Shown here in pieces: positions 1 to 8,352 of a stretch of 64,000 nt of DNA. Position 1 is the stretch's first letter. Each line of letters opens with the position of its first letter. This DNA comes from Siminovitchia sediminis (lineage in GTDB: Bacteria > Bacillota > Bacilli > Bacillales > Bacillaceae_C): NCBI RefSeq assembly GCF_042680885.1, contig NZ_JBHUEO010000113.1, positions 48,628 through 112,627 on the forward strand, given 5' to 3'. The position numbers were made by a program, and so were the translations under genes. The notes beneath the pieces are model-generated. The model was not told the DNA's origin. It did no database searches and worked only from the letters and a program-made list of their open reading frames with translations.

Positions 1-900
1 GACCTGCCCTTAACCAAACGGACAAATGGCGCGCAAAGCTGGTTTTTCATCCCGGGAGCGGGAGCTGTACAGCCTTCAGAATTTATGAAGCTCTTTACCA
101 TTTTGGTGCTGGCAAGATTAACAACAGACCACCATGTGAAGTTTACTCATAAAACATTACAGACGGACTTTTGGCTGCTAATTAAGCTAGGCCTGGTTAC
201 AGCCGTTCCTATTGCGTTCATTATGATGCAGCCGGATTTAGGAACTTCATTGGTCTTTTTGGCTATATTCCTGGGAATGGTATTGGTTTCAGGCATTACA
301 TGGAAACTGCTTGTCCCTATATTTGGCGGTATTTCATTTATCGCTGCTGCTGTTCTATTGATTGCGATAAAGATGCCCGAGTATTTAAAGTTTCTGGGTG
401 TTAAACAATACCAATTTAAACGGATTTATTCCTGGCTGGATCCTTTTACGTATCAATCCAATGAGGGATTTCAGCTTGTAAAATCGTTATTGGCCATCGG
501 CTCCGGAATGACGGGCGGAAAAGGGTTCGGAAACAGAGAAGTGTACATGCCTGAAAGTCATTCGGACTTTATTTTCAGCACACTCGGCGAGGAGTTTGGA
601 TTTATTGGCGGCAGCATTGTCATCAGTTTGTTCTTCCTGTTAATTTATCAGATTACAAGAGTTGGGCTCGATACGAAAAATCCTTTTTATTCCTATATTT
701 GTACCGGTGTGATTTCGATGATTGCTTTTCACGTATTCCAAAATATCGGCATGACGATCGGACTATTGCCCATAACAGGAATTCCTCTTCCCTTTATCAG
801 TTACGGGGGAAGTTCGCTCCTGTCCAATATGATGGCGATCGGTGTCATTATGTCAATCCGATATCATTATAAAAAATATATGTTTTCATCCAGTGAATAA
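1..900 (+). CDS. rodA: RodA-type SEDS peptidoglycan polymerase, 3' part
   Basis: The frame is open from the first base of the window, so the 5' part of the gene lies outside it. Visible SEDS (FtsW/RodA/SpoVE) features are NGAQSWFFIPG and QPSEFMK near the start, then MMQPDLGTSLVF, and a C-terminal end with PFISYGGSSLLSN. At least seven hydrophobic segments remain. SEDS proteins polymerise glycan strands from lipid II in the membrane, and RodA works with a class B PBP in cell elongation. RodA fits better than FtsW because of the NGA-SWF and QPSEFMK wording, but a paralogue is possible. A hairpin follows the stop at once, so this ends its transcription unit. Confidence 0.9.
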   Translation, partial: DLPLTKRTNGAQSWFFIPGAGAVQPSEFMKLFTILVLARLTTDHHVKFTHKTLQTDFWLLIKLGLVTAVPIAFIMMQPDLGTSLVFLAIFLGMVLVSGITWKLLVPIFGGISFIAAAVLLIAIKMPEYLKFLGVKQYQFKRIYSWLDPFTYQSNEGFQLVKSLLAIGSGMTGGKGFGNREVYMPESHSDFIFSTLGEEFGFIGGSIVISLFFLLIYQITRVGLDTKNPFYSYICTGVISMIAFHVFQNIGMTIGLLPITGIPLPFISYGGSSLLSNMMAIGVIMSIRYHYKKYMFSSSE

Positions 901-935
901 CGATCGGTCTGCGGAAGCAGGCCGATTTACTTATT
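901..935 (+). terminator. Rho-independent terminator after rodA
   Basis: A 10-bp stem (903-912 with 917-926, one G-U pair) around a GGAA loop is followed by a T-rich tail. It begins directly after the rodA stop codon. Confidence 0.65.
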
Positions 936-1012
936 CATCGATGCAAAATTAAATTATAATTCATATTAGAATCAAAAATTCAGTAAAAAATTCAATAGTA
1001 AATCAAAAAAGG

Positions 1013-1026
1013 TGTAAGCGCTTTTG
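1013..1026 (+). promoter_or_regulatory. CcpA cre-like site upstream of the NCS1 permease
   Basis: TGTAAGCGCTTTTG matches the cre consensus TGWAANCGNTNWCA at all but its last two bases. It lies about 100 bases before the permease start, where CcpA binding would give carbon catabolite control. The same type of site recurs before the sodium:solute symporter at 9427. Confidence 0.5.
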
Positions 1027-1128
1027 AAAAAAGACTCGATTACTTGGTACGATTTTTGCAATATACATTTTAGCAAGACAGAGAAAATAAAGAAAAATAA
1101 AAATCATACCAAGAAGGGGAATTTAAAA

Positions 1129-2487
1129 ATGGCTAGCACAAAAGTCACGTTAGGAAACGATAATATTCGTCCGTTGTCTATGCAACAGCGCACTGTAGGA
1201 TTTTTTGGAATTTTTTCAATTTGGGTAGCAGCCAACTTTGTTATCACCACGATTTTAACCGGAATGCTGTTTTTACCGGATATATCTTTTATCGATGCCT
1301 TAAAGGTCATTTTTTTGGGTTCAGCTTTAGGAGCGATTCCCATTGCCTTAATGGGGAGGATTGGAACGAATACAGGGCTGCCGACAATGGTTATAACCCG
1401 TGCAGCTTTTGGCCAAAAAGGATCTTTGTTGCCTGCAATAGCAAACACAGTGATTCTTGTCGGATGGAGCTGGATTCAAGCATATATGGCTGGATTGAGC
1501 TTTGATTATGCAGTCAACTATTTAACGGGATACAGCAATGTCAATTTGTTTACGATTCTGACGCAGGCAGTTGTTGTATTGATTACCATTTATGGGATCC
1601 GCGGTATCGATCATGCACAGCGGTATATTTCAACAGCTATGTTGATTTTATCATTTATGGTCTTTTATAAGTTGTTTACTGCCTATGATGTACACTCATT
1701 AATCCAGCTCAAATTGTCTGAAAATCCTGAAACGACCTTCATTATTGCTTTTGATATCGTTATTGCAACCGCTTTTTCTTGGATGTCTTCAGTTAGTGAC
1801 TACAACAGAAGTGCAAAGTCAGAAAATAGTGGAATGGTTGCAACCTATATTGCCTATGTGCTTGCTTCGATGGTCGCATTTGGTCTTGGATCAGCTGTAG
1901 GCGGTTTCAGCCTGGCGCTTGGCATGGAGCAGACTTATGATCCGGTTGTACTCCTTGCACAGCATGGATTTGGTCTTGTTGCAGCAATTGTTGTATTTCT
2001 TTCCGTTGTATCTACAAATGCAATGGCTCTGTATAGTGCCAATATGTCACTCTTAAATGTATTTCCGAAAGGGTCTTTCTGGAAAAATGCCCTCATTCTG
2101 GGTGTCATTACAATAATGGGTGCATTGTTGAAAGAAAGATTAATGACTCACTTCTTTGATTTCGTACTCTTTATTGCCACATTGTATATCCCTATCTTTG
2201 CAATTGTGCTGGCAGATTATTATATTGTGAAGAAAAGACGTTATGATGCAGAGGATATTGCACTTGACCAAAAGGGGTTGTACCGTTATACGAAAGGTTT
2301 CCACCCTGCTGCCTATGCTGCCTATGTATTGGGGGCCGCTTTTGCCCTCTACTTTACGTATATCAGCCCATTGGCGATCGGATCGACAGTATTGACGTTC
2401 TTCGTTTCAGGAATTCTTTATATTGGATTGACAAAAGTAATGACTTCAAGTGGAATAAATCAATCAAAAGGTGAAAAAACAGCATGA
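1129..2487 (+). CDS. NCS1-family purine/pyrimidine/hydantoin-type permease
   Basis: This is a 452-residue membrane protein with about twelve hydrophobic segments. It looks like a CodB/NCS1 permease, a family of proton- or sodium-coupled importers of nucleobases, hydantoins and allantoin. The N-terminal part reads RPLSMQQRTVGFFGIFSIW, and TNTGLPTMVITRAAFG is the family's typical helix-1/3 wording. ATG 1129 was chosen over an upstream TTG because GAAGGGGA lies 8 to 15 bases before it. The stop overlaps the start of the next gene (ATGA at 2484-2487), so the two are translationally coupled. The substrate cannot be read from the sequence; the neighbouring amidohydrolase and cyclase suggest a small amide-containing or ring compound. 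Confidence 0.85.
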   Translation: MASTKVTLGNDNIRPLSMQQRTVGFFGIFSIWVAANFVITTILTGMLFLPDISFIDALKVIFLGSALGAIPIALMGRIGTNTGLPTMVITRAAFGQKGSLLPAIANTVILVGWSWIQAYMAGLSFDYAVNYLTGYSNVNLFTILTQAVVVLITIYGIRGIDHAQRYISTAMLILSFMVFYKLFTAYDVHSLIQLKLSENPETTFIIAFDIVIATAFSWMSSVSDYNRSAKSENSGMVATYIAYVLASMVAFGLGSAVGGFSLALGMEQTYDPVVLLAQHGFGLVAAIVVFLSVVSTNAMALYSANMSLLNVFPKGSFWKNALILGVITIMGALLKERLMTHFFDFVLFIATLYIPIFAIVLADYYIVKKRRYDAEDIALDQKGLYRYTKGFHPAAYAAYVLGAAFALYFTYISPLAIGSTVLTFFVSGILYIGLTKVMTSSGINQSKGEKTA

Positions 2488-3302
2488 AGAAATGGGAAAT
2501 AGCCGTCGTACAAGACGATTTTAATATTAAAAATCCTTTACTTTTGATGGAATCCCATGTGAAGGACAGCATACAGAAGCATCCGGAGACAAGGCTTATT
2601 CTGTTTCCGGAATCTGCAGCTTCCGGCTATATATTTTCGCAAGAATTCGTTAAAGCCAAAGCAGAGCCTGCTGATGGGCCTGCCTTTAAATTCCTGTCCA
2701 ATTTAGCAAGAGAATTTAAATTGTACGTAGGGTATGGCTTTATTGAAAAAAAGAATGATCAAATATTTAATTCAATGAATTTGATTAGTGCAAATGGAGA
2801 ACTATTGGCAACTTATCAGAAAATGCATCTCACTCCACTAGAAAAACATCTGTATACAGCCGGCGATGGTCTTGTTTCCGTAAAAACGGAGCTGGGGACT
2901 TTAGGCTTGATGATTTGCTGGGATATGGCTTTTCCTGAGCTCGGTCGTTTGCTTGAACAGCAAGGTACGGATGTCATACTTGCTCCAAGTGCATGGGAAA
3001 GTCCGCATGAAGATTCATACAGCCGAATGGCTGCAGCTCGGGCTATGGATAATACAGTTTATTTGGCGACGTGCAATTATTCCGGTGGAGAAGAGGAAAT
3101 ACAGTTCTTTGGCAAGTCTGCTGTGTATGGACCGGATGGCGGCATGATAAGCCGCGAAACAACTGGAGGGAACTCTATCATTACAGCAGAAATTGACCTT
3201 GCAAAAAGGCGGTATTTGAAAGATCATTTTTATTCTATGAGATCAGATGAGCGTACAGATTTGTATAAGATTCAATGGAAGGGATATTTCAATGGATATT
3301 AA
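2484..3302 (+). CDS. Carbon-nitrogen hydrolase (nitrilase superfamily amidase)
   Basis: A 272-residue cytoplasmic hydrolase of the nitrilase superfamily, which cleaves non-peptide C-N bonds of amides, carbamoyl compounds or nitriles. The Glu-Lys-Cys triad is visible: Glu in LILFPESAASG (about residue 43), Lys in YQKMHLTPLE (about 113) and Cys in LMICWDMAFPEL (about 147). The length fits omega-amidase, carbamoylputrescine amidase and formamidase relatives. It overlaps the permease gene by four bases and the next gene by eleven, so permease, amidohydrolase and cyclase form one coupled operon. The exact substrate is unknown. Confidence 0.85.
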   Translation: MKKWEIAVVQDDFNIKNPLLLMESHVKDSIQKHPETRLILFPESAASGYIFSQEFVKAKAEPADGPAFKFLSNLAREFKLYVGYGFIEKKNDQIFNSMNLISANGELLATYQKMHLTPLEKHLYTAGDGLVSVKTELGTLGLMICWDMAFPELGRLLEQQGTDVILAPSAWESPHEDSYSRMAAARAMDNTVYLATCNYSGGEEEIQFFGKSAVYGPDGGMISRETTGGNSIITAEIDLAKRRYLKDHFYSMRSDERTDLYKIQWKGYFNGY

Positions 3303-3939
3303 AAGAATGATAGACTTGTCTCTCCCGTTGCAAAATGATGTTCCGGTTTTTCCGGGGGACCCTGAACCAAATATCCGTCCTGCCACTACAATCGAAAAAA
3401 ATGGGTATAATACTTCATTTTTAGATATAGGTTCACATACGGGAACTCATGTGGATGCTCCTTTTCATTTTAGAAAAGAAGGAAAGACGATGGATCAGCT
3501 ACCTTTGAATTATTTTATGGGTGAAGGCGTGATTATCCCTGCTACACATAAAAAAGGCGGAGAGGCCATCACGCTGGAAGACGCCTCTCCCTATTTCGAT
3601 AAGCTTGGTCCTGGAAAAGTGGCCTTAATTCATACCGGATGGACGAAATATTTGGGAGAAGATAATTATTTCAATCACCCTTACGTAGATATTCAAGTGG
3701 TAGTGAAAATGCTGAATTTGGGTGTCCGGACCTTTTTCATTGATGCTTTAAATATAGATCCGCCAAATGGAGAGGATTTCCCGGCACATGAAGCAATCAC
3801 AGTAGTGAATGGAATTATCGGTGAAAATTTTACGAATTTCAATCAGATTAATTTTGATCATCCCTTCATTATTGCACTGCCATTAAATATTACAAAGGGT
3901 GACGGCTCTCCTGTACGGGCAGTTGCATTACAATTATAA
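3292..3939 (+). CDS. Cyclase-family metal-dependent hydrolase (kynurenine formamidase/isatin hydrolase fold)
   Basis: A 215-residue protein of the cyclase family (PF04199), whose members include kynurenine formamidase KynB and isatin hydrolase. The metal-binding signature HTGTHVDAPFHF is present at about residues 51-62, preceded by PVFPGDPEP. ATG 3292 was chosen because it has GAAGGGAT upstream and begins the conserved MDIKRMIDLSLPL. It overlaps the end of the amidohydrolase gene. In the family a Mn or Zn site opens N-formyl or lactam amide bonds. No other kynurenine-pathway gene is present, so a role in tryptophan breakdown is only one possibility. Confidence 0.8.
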   Translation: MDIKRMIDLSLPLQNDVPVFPGDPEPNIRPATTIEKNGYNTSFLDIGSHTGTHVDAPFHFRKEGKTMDQLPLNYFMGEGVIIPATHKKGGEAITLEDASPYFDKLGPGKVALIHTGWTKYLGEDNYFNHPYVDIQVVVKMLNLGVRTFFIDALNIDPPNGEDFPAHEAITVVNGIIGENFTNFNQINFDHPFIIALPLNITKGDGSPVRAVALQL

Positions 3940-4135
3940 TTTGTTTTTATTATTGAAATAAGGAAGTCTATGAAATTGCCGGCATATTAACCAAAAGGTT
4001 CATCTATGTCTTCGCTTTTTGTGGGCACTATTTTGCGATTAAGCAGGTGAGAATCACTGACAAATAGGTTTTGCCGTTCTCGGTGTTCCATTTGATGAAG
4101 CCTCATACTGCAAACAATTGAGGAGGTTATCCAAC

Positions 4136-5611
4136 TTGATAAAATTAAAGATGTACATTAATGGTGAATGGAAGAACTCCACCAATAATGCTGTCCGTGA
4201 GATCATAAATCCTGCTAATGGAGAGGTTATTGCTCAAGCTGCCGAAGGTACGTTGGAGGATGCAAAAGTCGCCATCAAAGCGGCGAGGGATGCTTTTGAG
4301 AGCGGAATTTGGTCAGACCTTACAGCAGCGGAGCGGGCAAATTACCTTTATAAAATTGCCGGTAAAATAGAAGAAAACTTTGAAGAGCTTGTGGACTTGG
4401 AAATCATGGATAATGGAAAGACAAGAGGAGAGGCCGAGTTTGATATGGAGGATGCTGTAGCCAGCTTCCGGTATTATGCGGGCTTAATCGTGAACTCCGG
4501 CGGGGAAACGTTGGAAGTTCCAGATCCCGATATGCACTCCATGGTCGTTCGTGAACCTGTTGGTGTCGCAGGACTTGTTGTTCCCTGGAATTTCCCCATG
4601 CTTATGAGTGTTTGGAAGGTTGCCCCCGCATTGGCAGCAGGCAATACGATCGTATTCAAACCGGCGGAAGTCACTCCTATAACGGCAGTGAAATTGTTTG
4701 AAATTATGGAAGAAGTCGGAATTCCAGCGGGTGTGGCAAATATGGTTTTAGGTGACGGCAGCATTGTCGGCCAGGAAATTGCAGAGAGCAATGATGTTGA
4801 TGTCATTTCCTTCACTGGAAGCACACAGACTGGAAGACGAATTATGCAGGCGGCAACAGGGAATTTGAAGAGAATTTCCCTCGAATTAGGAGGGAAATCT
4901 CCCAATATTATTTTTGAAGATGTCGATTTGGAAGTTGCGGTGGACCAAGCGTTATTTGGAATCTTTTTCGGAGCCGGCCAAGTATGTTCGGCTGGTAGCC
5001 GCATCCTTGTCCAGGAAGAGATCTATGACGCATTCGTCGAGCGATTTGTGGAACGCACGAAGAAAATTAAAGTCGGCTCTGGAAATGAGGAAGGCGTGGA
5101 AATGGGCGCCATCGTCAGCGAAAAACAGATGAACAATATTTTGAACTACATTCAGATTGGCCAGGAAGAGGGAGCTACTCTTGCGGCCGGCGGAAACCGA
5201 ATCATGGACAGGGGCTTGGAGAAAGGTTTCTTTATTGAACCGACTGTTTTTACGAATGTGAAACAGGACATGCGGATCGTCCAGGAAGAAATTTTCGGAC
5301 CTGTCGTTACGATCCAAAAGTTCAAGGATGAGAAGGAAGCCATTCAACTGGCAAACGATGTGGATTTCGGTTTGGCCGGGGGAGTGTTTACAAATGACGG
5401 GGCGCGTGCTTTGCGTGTTATCAAAAAACTCCGTGCAGGTATCACATGGATCAATACGTATCACCCAACATTCGTTGAAGCCCCGTGGGGCGGCTATAAA
5501 CAAAGCGGTATTGGCCGCAGCCTTGGAACTTATGGGCTGGAAGACTTCCAAGAGGTTAAACAAATTAATATCAATATGAACCCTGGAATGGCAGGATGGT
5601 TCGGAAAGTAG
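4136..5611 (+). CDS. NAD(P)+-dependent aldehyde dehydrogenase
   Basis: A 491-residue aldehyde dehydrogenase of the betaine/gamma-aminobutyraldehyde-like class, oxidising an aldehyde to the acid. Family marks are PWNFPMLMSVWK, the NAD-binding FTGSTQTGR, the general-base Glu in LELGGKSPN and the catalytic Cys in GAGQVCSAGSR. TTG 4136 is preferred: AGGAGG at 4121-4126 leaves a 9-base spacer, while the TTG at 4118 lies inside that site. ATG 4151 is an alternative. A gap of 196 bases separates it from the cyclase gene, so it may have its own promoter. With an agmatinase-type enzyme nearby, a guanidino- or aminoaldehyde is a reasonable but unproven substrate. Confidence 0.9.
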   Translation: MIKLKMYINGEWKNSTNNAVREIINPANGEVIAQAAEGTLEDAKVAIKAARDAFESGIWSDLTAAERANYLYKIAGKIEENFEELVDLEIMDNGKTRGEAEFDMEDAVASFRYYAGLIVNSGGETLEVPDPDMHSMVVREPVGVAGLVVPWNFPMLMSVWKVAPALAAGNTIVFKPAEVTPITAVKLFEIMEEVGIPAGVANMVLGDGSIVGQEIAESNDVDVISFTGSTQTGRRIMQAATGNLKRISLELGGKSPNIIFEDVDLEVAVDQALFGIFFGAGQVCSAGSRILVQEEIYDAFVERFVERTKKIKVGSGNEEGVEMGAIVSEKQMNNILNYIQIGQEEGATLAAGGNRIMDRGLEKGFFIEPTVFTNVKQDMRIVQEEIFGPVVTIQKFKDEKEAIQLANDVDFGLAGGVFTNDGARALRVIKKLRAGITWINTYHPTFVEAPWGGYKQSGIGRSLGTYGLEDFQEVKQININMNPGMAGWFGK

Positions 5612-5727
5612 TGACTAAAAACTCTACAGTGTATGAACTGTCCAGGAAAGCTGTAGATGATGATTGGAGGGGACCATTCCACAGCTACTTAAATGAGGTA
5701 CTTATAGAACACGATGTAGGCTGCTAA
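5611..5727 (+). CDS. Short ORF coupled to the aldehyde dehydrogenase, possible gene remnant
   Basis: A 38-codon frame starts with GTG overlapping the dehydrogenase stop (TAGTG) and ends inside the following terminator stem. It reads SRKAVDDDWRGPFHSYLNEV, which looks like protein sequence rather than noise, but I do not recognise the family. The start is weakly supported (GGAAAG three bases upstream). It may be the head of a gene whose remainder was lost, since an IS remnant lies just downstream. Confidence 0.3.
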   Translation: MTKNSTVYELSRKAVDDDWRGPFHSYLNEVLIEHDVGC

Positions 5728-5765
5728 ACCTCCGAACTCTTCGGGTTTTGGCAGCCTGATTTTTC
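5718..5765 (+). terminator. Rho-independent terminator after the aldehyde dehydrogenase
   Basis: AGGCTGC at 5718-5724 pairs with GCAGCCT at 5751-5757, and the inner AACC/GGTT bases extend the stem around a 14-base loop. TTTTTCTG follows. Confidence 0.65.
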
Positions 5766-5801
5766 TGTATTCTTTCCAAAAATTATAGTACTCCATATAT
5801 T

Positions 5802-6127
5802 TTATGAAATTGTATTGTATTGGTTAGACGTCATGCTCCTTTTTGAGCAATGCCTTAACCTTACGATGACCTTTCTTGTAATCTTTTTGTCGGTTTTTCC
5901 TATCGCTCCCTGCCATTGTTCATGTCCATGTCCATAGGTGTGTTGCTTTCCAACAGGCTGTTCAAATCGATAGATTTTCTTAGTGCGATACCCGTACATC
6001 CATGTCTTAACCTGCGAACTATTTTTAATACCATACCTCTTCATGAACTGCTTTGTTGTACGTGTCCCTGTCACCTTTCATTAATAAACGCCCATCTAAT
6101 GTCTGCCGGGTACTCTCTTCTCCCCAT
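5802..6127 (-). pseudogene. IS3-family orfA (helix-turn-helix) remnant, frameshifted
   Basis: On the minus strand, ATG 6127 follows a GGAGGT site and reads MGRREYPADIRWAFINER. It then loses frame near 6085 and resumes as KQFMKRYGIKNSSQVKTWMY followed by RFEQPVGKQHTYG. This wording is typical of the OrfA DNA-binding protein of IS3-type elements as I remember them. No OrfB (DDE integrase) follows, the reading frame is broken, and the rest is not recognisable. The stretch up to about 6235 is probably the old IS end. It separates the dehydrogenase from the LysR gene and marks past insertion in this accessory block. Confidence 0.6.
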
Positions 6128-6333
6128 GCAAAAACACCTCCGACTTTGTGCTTGTTGGTTTCAGCATACCCGTTCGAAGGTGTTTATGTTTATCAAAATA
6201 TGAGGTTAGTTCTTAGGTGTCCAGGTGTTAATGTATGGGAATTTATTTTCCGAAACTGATTCTGATCAGCTGCGCAACTTCCTTTCGGTTGTTTTATGAT
6301 GAATTCCAGGATGATAGAATCACCAAGGACTTC

Positions 6334-7218
6334 CTAAAGTTCATCTGCTTTTGACCATAACGATTGAATGACATCACTGAAGGACTTTTGGATGTTTTTT
6401 TCTTCTTTTTTCTTTAAATAAATAAGTGAAGTTTTTAAGGCGATCGTTTGGTCCGTTAAAATAGGGACAAGGTCTCCGCTGGCAATTTCTTTGCTGATCA
6501 GATTTCCTGAAAGCAATCCGTAACCCGTTCCGTTTAAAACGGCGCGCTTGATAGCTTCTTCACTTCCAAATTGAATGGTTTTTCTTGGGTTAAGGTTGGC
6601 TTGTTGCAAAAATTGCTCGATGGTCCTCTGATAGCTCATACTAATCCGGAAATTGATAAAAGGGTACTGATTGAATATGACATCATCCTGATACTGTTCA
6701 TATATATCTTTGGCAACGACCAACAATAGTTCCTCTTCATCCAAAATGATATTATTCATGCTGCTTTTTGATACTTCACCGGCAATGACGCCCAGATCAT
6801 AACTGTTGGCTTCAATCCCCTTGATCACTTCATCACTGCCGCAGGAAACTAAATGGATATGAACGTCGGGAAATGTCCTTAAAAACTCTGAAACGATCGA
6901 AGGAAAATAATTGGTGCAATAATATTCGGGAGCAGCCACTGTAAGATAGCCGCTGGGCTTCCCAAGTTCCATCATGGCAGATTCCATTTCATCTACAATT
7001 AGAAACAGCTCATCCGTATATCTTTTTAAAAGCTGGCCTGCAGGTGTTAAGTGATTCTTTTTGCCGGCCCGGAAAAATAACAGCTGATTCAGCTCATTTT
7101 CCAGCGCCTGAATTTGCGCTGTTACTGTTGGTTGGGTGAAATTTAACTTTTCTGCAGCTTTGGTAAAGTTCAGGCATTCTGCTACAACTTGAAATGTTTT
7201 TAAATTTCTTAATTCCAA
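6334..7218 (-). CDS. LysR-family transcriptional regulator
   Basis: A 294-residue LysR-type regulator. The N-terminal winged helix-turn-helix is clear (ELRNLKTFQVVAECLNFTKA, then AAEKLNFTQPTVTAQIQALE), followed by a periplasmic-binding-like effector domain of about 200 residues. TTG 7218 gives the usual family length and has AGGAG eight bases upstream; ATG 7245 is an in-frame alternative. It is divergent from the D-2-hydroxyacid dehydrogenase gene, with 159 bases between the two starts, the classical arrangement for a LysR protein controlling its neighbour. The inducer is unknown and is probably the substrate or an intermediate of the surrounding catabolic genes. Confidence 0.85.
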   Translation of the reverse strand: MELRNLKTFQVVAECLNFTKAAEKLNFTQPTVTAQIQALENELNQLLFFRAGKKNHLTPAGQLLKRYTDELFLIVDEMESAMMELGKPSGYLTVAAPEYYCTNYFPSIVSEFLRTFPDVHIHLVSCGSDEVIKGIEANSYDLGVIAGEVSKSSMNNIILDEEELLLVVAKDIYEQYQDDVIFNQYPFINFRISMSYQRTIEQFLQQANLNPRKTIQFGSEEAIKRAVLNGTGYGLLSGNLISKEIASGDLVPILTDQTIALKTSLIYLKKKEEKNIQKSFSDVIQSLWSKADEL

Positions 7219-7377
7219 TGCACCCACTCCTGCTTCATCTATCATTAGGTATATTCTAACACAGTTTAAAGGATTTAAAGGGAGAAGCATTGAAAGTACC
7301 TATCGTTTCAATAGAGATTGCCAATTTCACGGGACGTTTTTCTTATGCTACCTTTAATATATAGGGGGGGTGCCTAT

Positions 7378-8325
7378 ATGCTCGTTTGTACAACGCCTGA
7401 TGTTTCCATTGATCTGCAGAAAAAACTTGCGGAAGAGACACAACAAACGGTTGTTCAGAACAAAGTTGCAGAACTGGATGAAAAAGATAGGTACCAGGCA
7501 GAAATTCTTATCACATACGGCAATTTCGAAGATGCCATAACAGTTCAAGAAATCGACCGGCTTCCCAACCTCAGATGGATCCATGTATTAAGCAGTGGAA
7601 CGGAACAGTTGCCAAAGGACACGATTCGAGACAGAGCCCTATGTGTTACATCCTCTAAAGGAATTCATTCCATACCGATGAGTGAGTATGTCATATGTGC
7701 GATCCTGTATTTTGCAAAAAGAATAGGAGATTTTCGTAAGCTTCAGGATCAAATGCGTTGGTCTTATTCATTGGGGATGTCGGAAATCTACGGTAAAACT
7801 TTGTGTGTGTTGGGAACGGGTTTCATTGGTACTGAGATTGCAAAAAAAGCTAAAGCTCTTGGCATGGAAGTCATCGGTTTTAATCGAAGCGGACGTGCAT
7901 CCGATGGTTTTGATCAAACTTATAAAATCCGGCATGTAAACGAATTCATTCCATCCTTCGATTATATATGCAACGCTCTCCCATCCACCAAAGAAACCAG
8001 GGGATTAATTGATAAGGAAATGATCCGAAGCATGAAAGACGGAGTCATCTTTATCAACGTTGGAAGGGGAGACCTGGCAGTAGAAGCAGATTTGGAAGAG
8101 GGATTACGTACAGGGAAAATTGGCGGAGCAGCTCTTGATGTGTTTAACAAAGAGCCCCTTGAACCCGGTCATCCTTTTTGGTCAATGGAAAATGTCATCA
8201 TTACTCCTCATGCGTCTGCCAGAACGGAAAGGTATATGGAACGTGCACTGGATATCTTTATTAAAAATTATCACCTCTATAAGGAAAACGCTTTCGAAAA
8301 CATGGTGAATAAGGTTTCTTTTTAA
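7378..8325 (+). CDS. D-isomer-specific 2-hydroxyacid dehydrogenase
   Basis: A 315-residue NAD(P)-dependent oxidoreductase that interconverts a 2-hydroxyacid and a 2-oxoacid. The Rossmann motif VLGTGFIGTEIAKKAKALGM lies near residues 140-160. The catalytic Arg, Glu and His are seen in NVGRGDLAVEADLEEG, DVFNKEPLEPGHPFW and ITPHASAR. ATG 7378 follows GGGGGGTG and is preferred to the in-frame ATG at 7318. It is followed after 27 bases by the ureohydrolase gene, so the two are probably co-transcribed from the promoter shared with the divergent LysR gene. Confidence 0.87.
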   Translation: MLVCTTPDVSIDLQKKLAEETQQTVVQNKVAELDEKDRYQAEILITYGNFEDAITVQEIDRLPNLRWIHVLSSGTEQLPKDTIRDRALCVTSSKGIHSIPMSEYVICAILYFAKRIGDFRKLQDQMRWSYSLGMSEIYGKTLCVLGTGFIGTEIAKKAKALGMEVIGFNRSGRASDGFDQTYKIRHVNEFIPSFDYICNALPSTKETRGLIDKEMIRSMKDGVIFINVGRGDLAVEADLEEGLRTGKIGGAALDVFNKEPLEPGHPFWSMENVIITPHASARTERYMERALDIFIKNYHLYKENAFENMVNKVSF

Positions 8326-8352
8326 TGAATAGGAGAAAAGGAGAGTTATTCA

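Noticed and set aside
4952..5563. 203-codon minus-strand frame opposite the aldehyde dehydrogenase
   Set aside because: It mirrors a well-conserved coding sequence and has no recognisable motifs.
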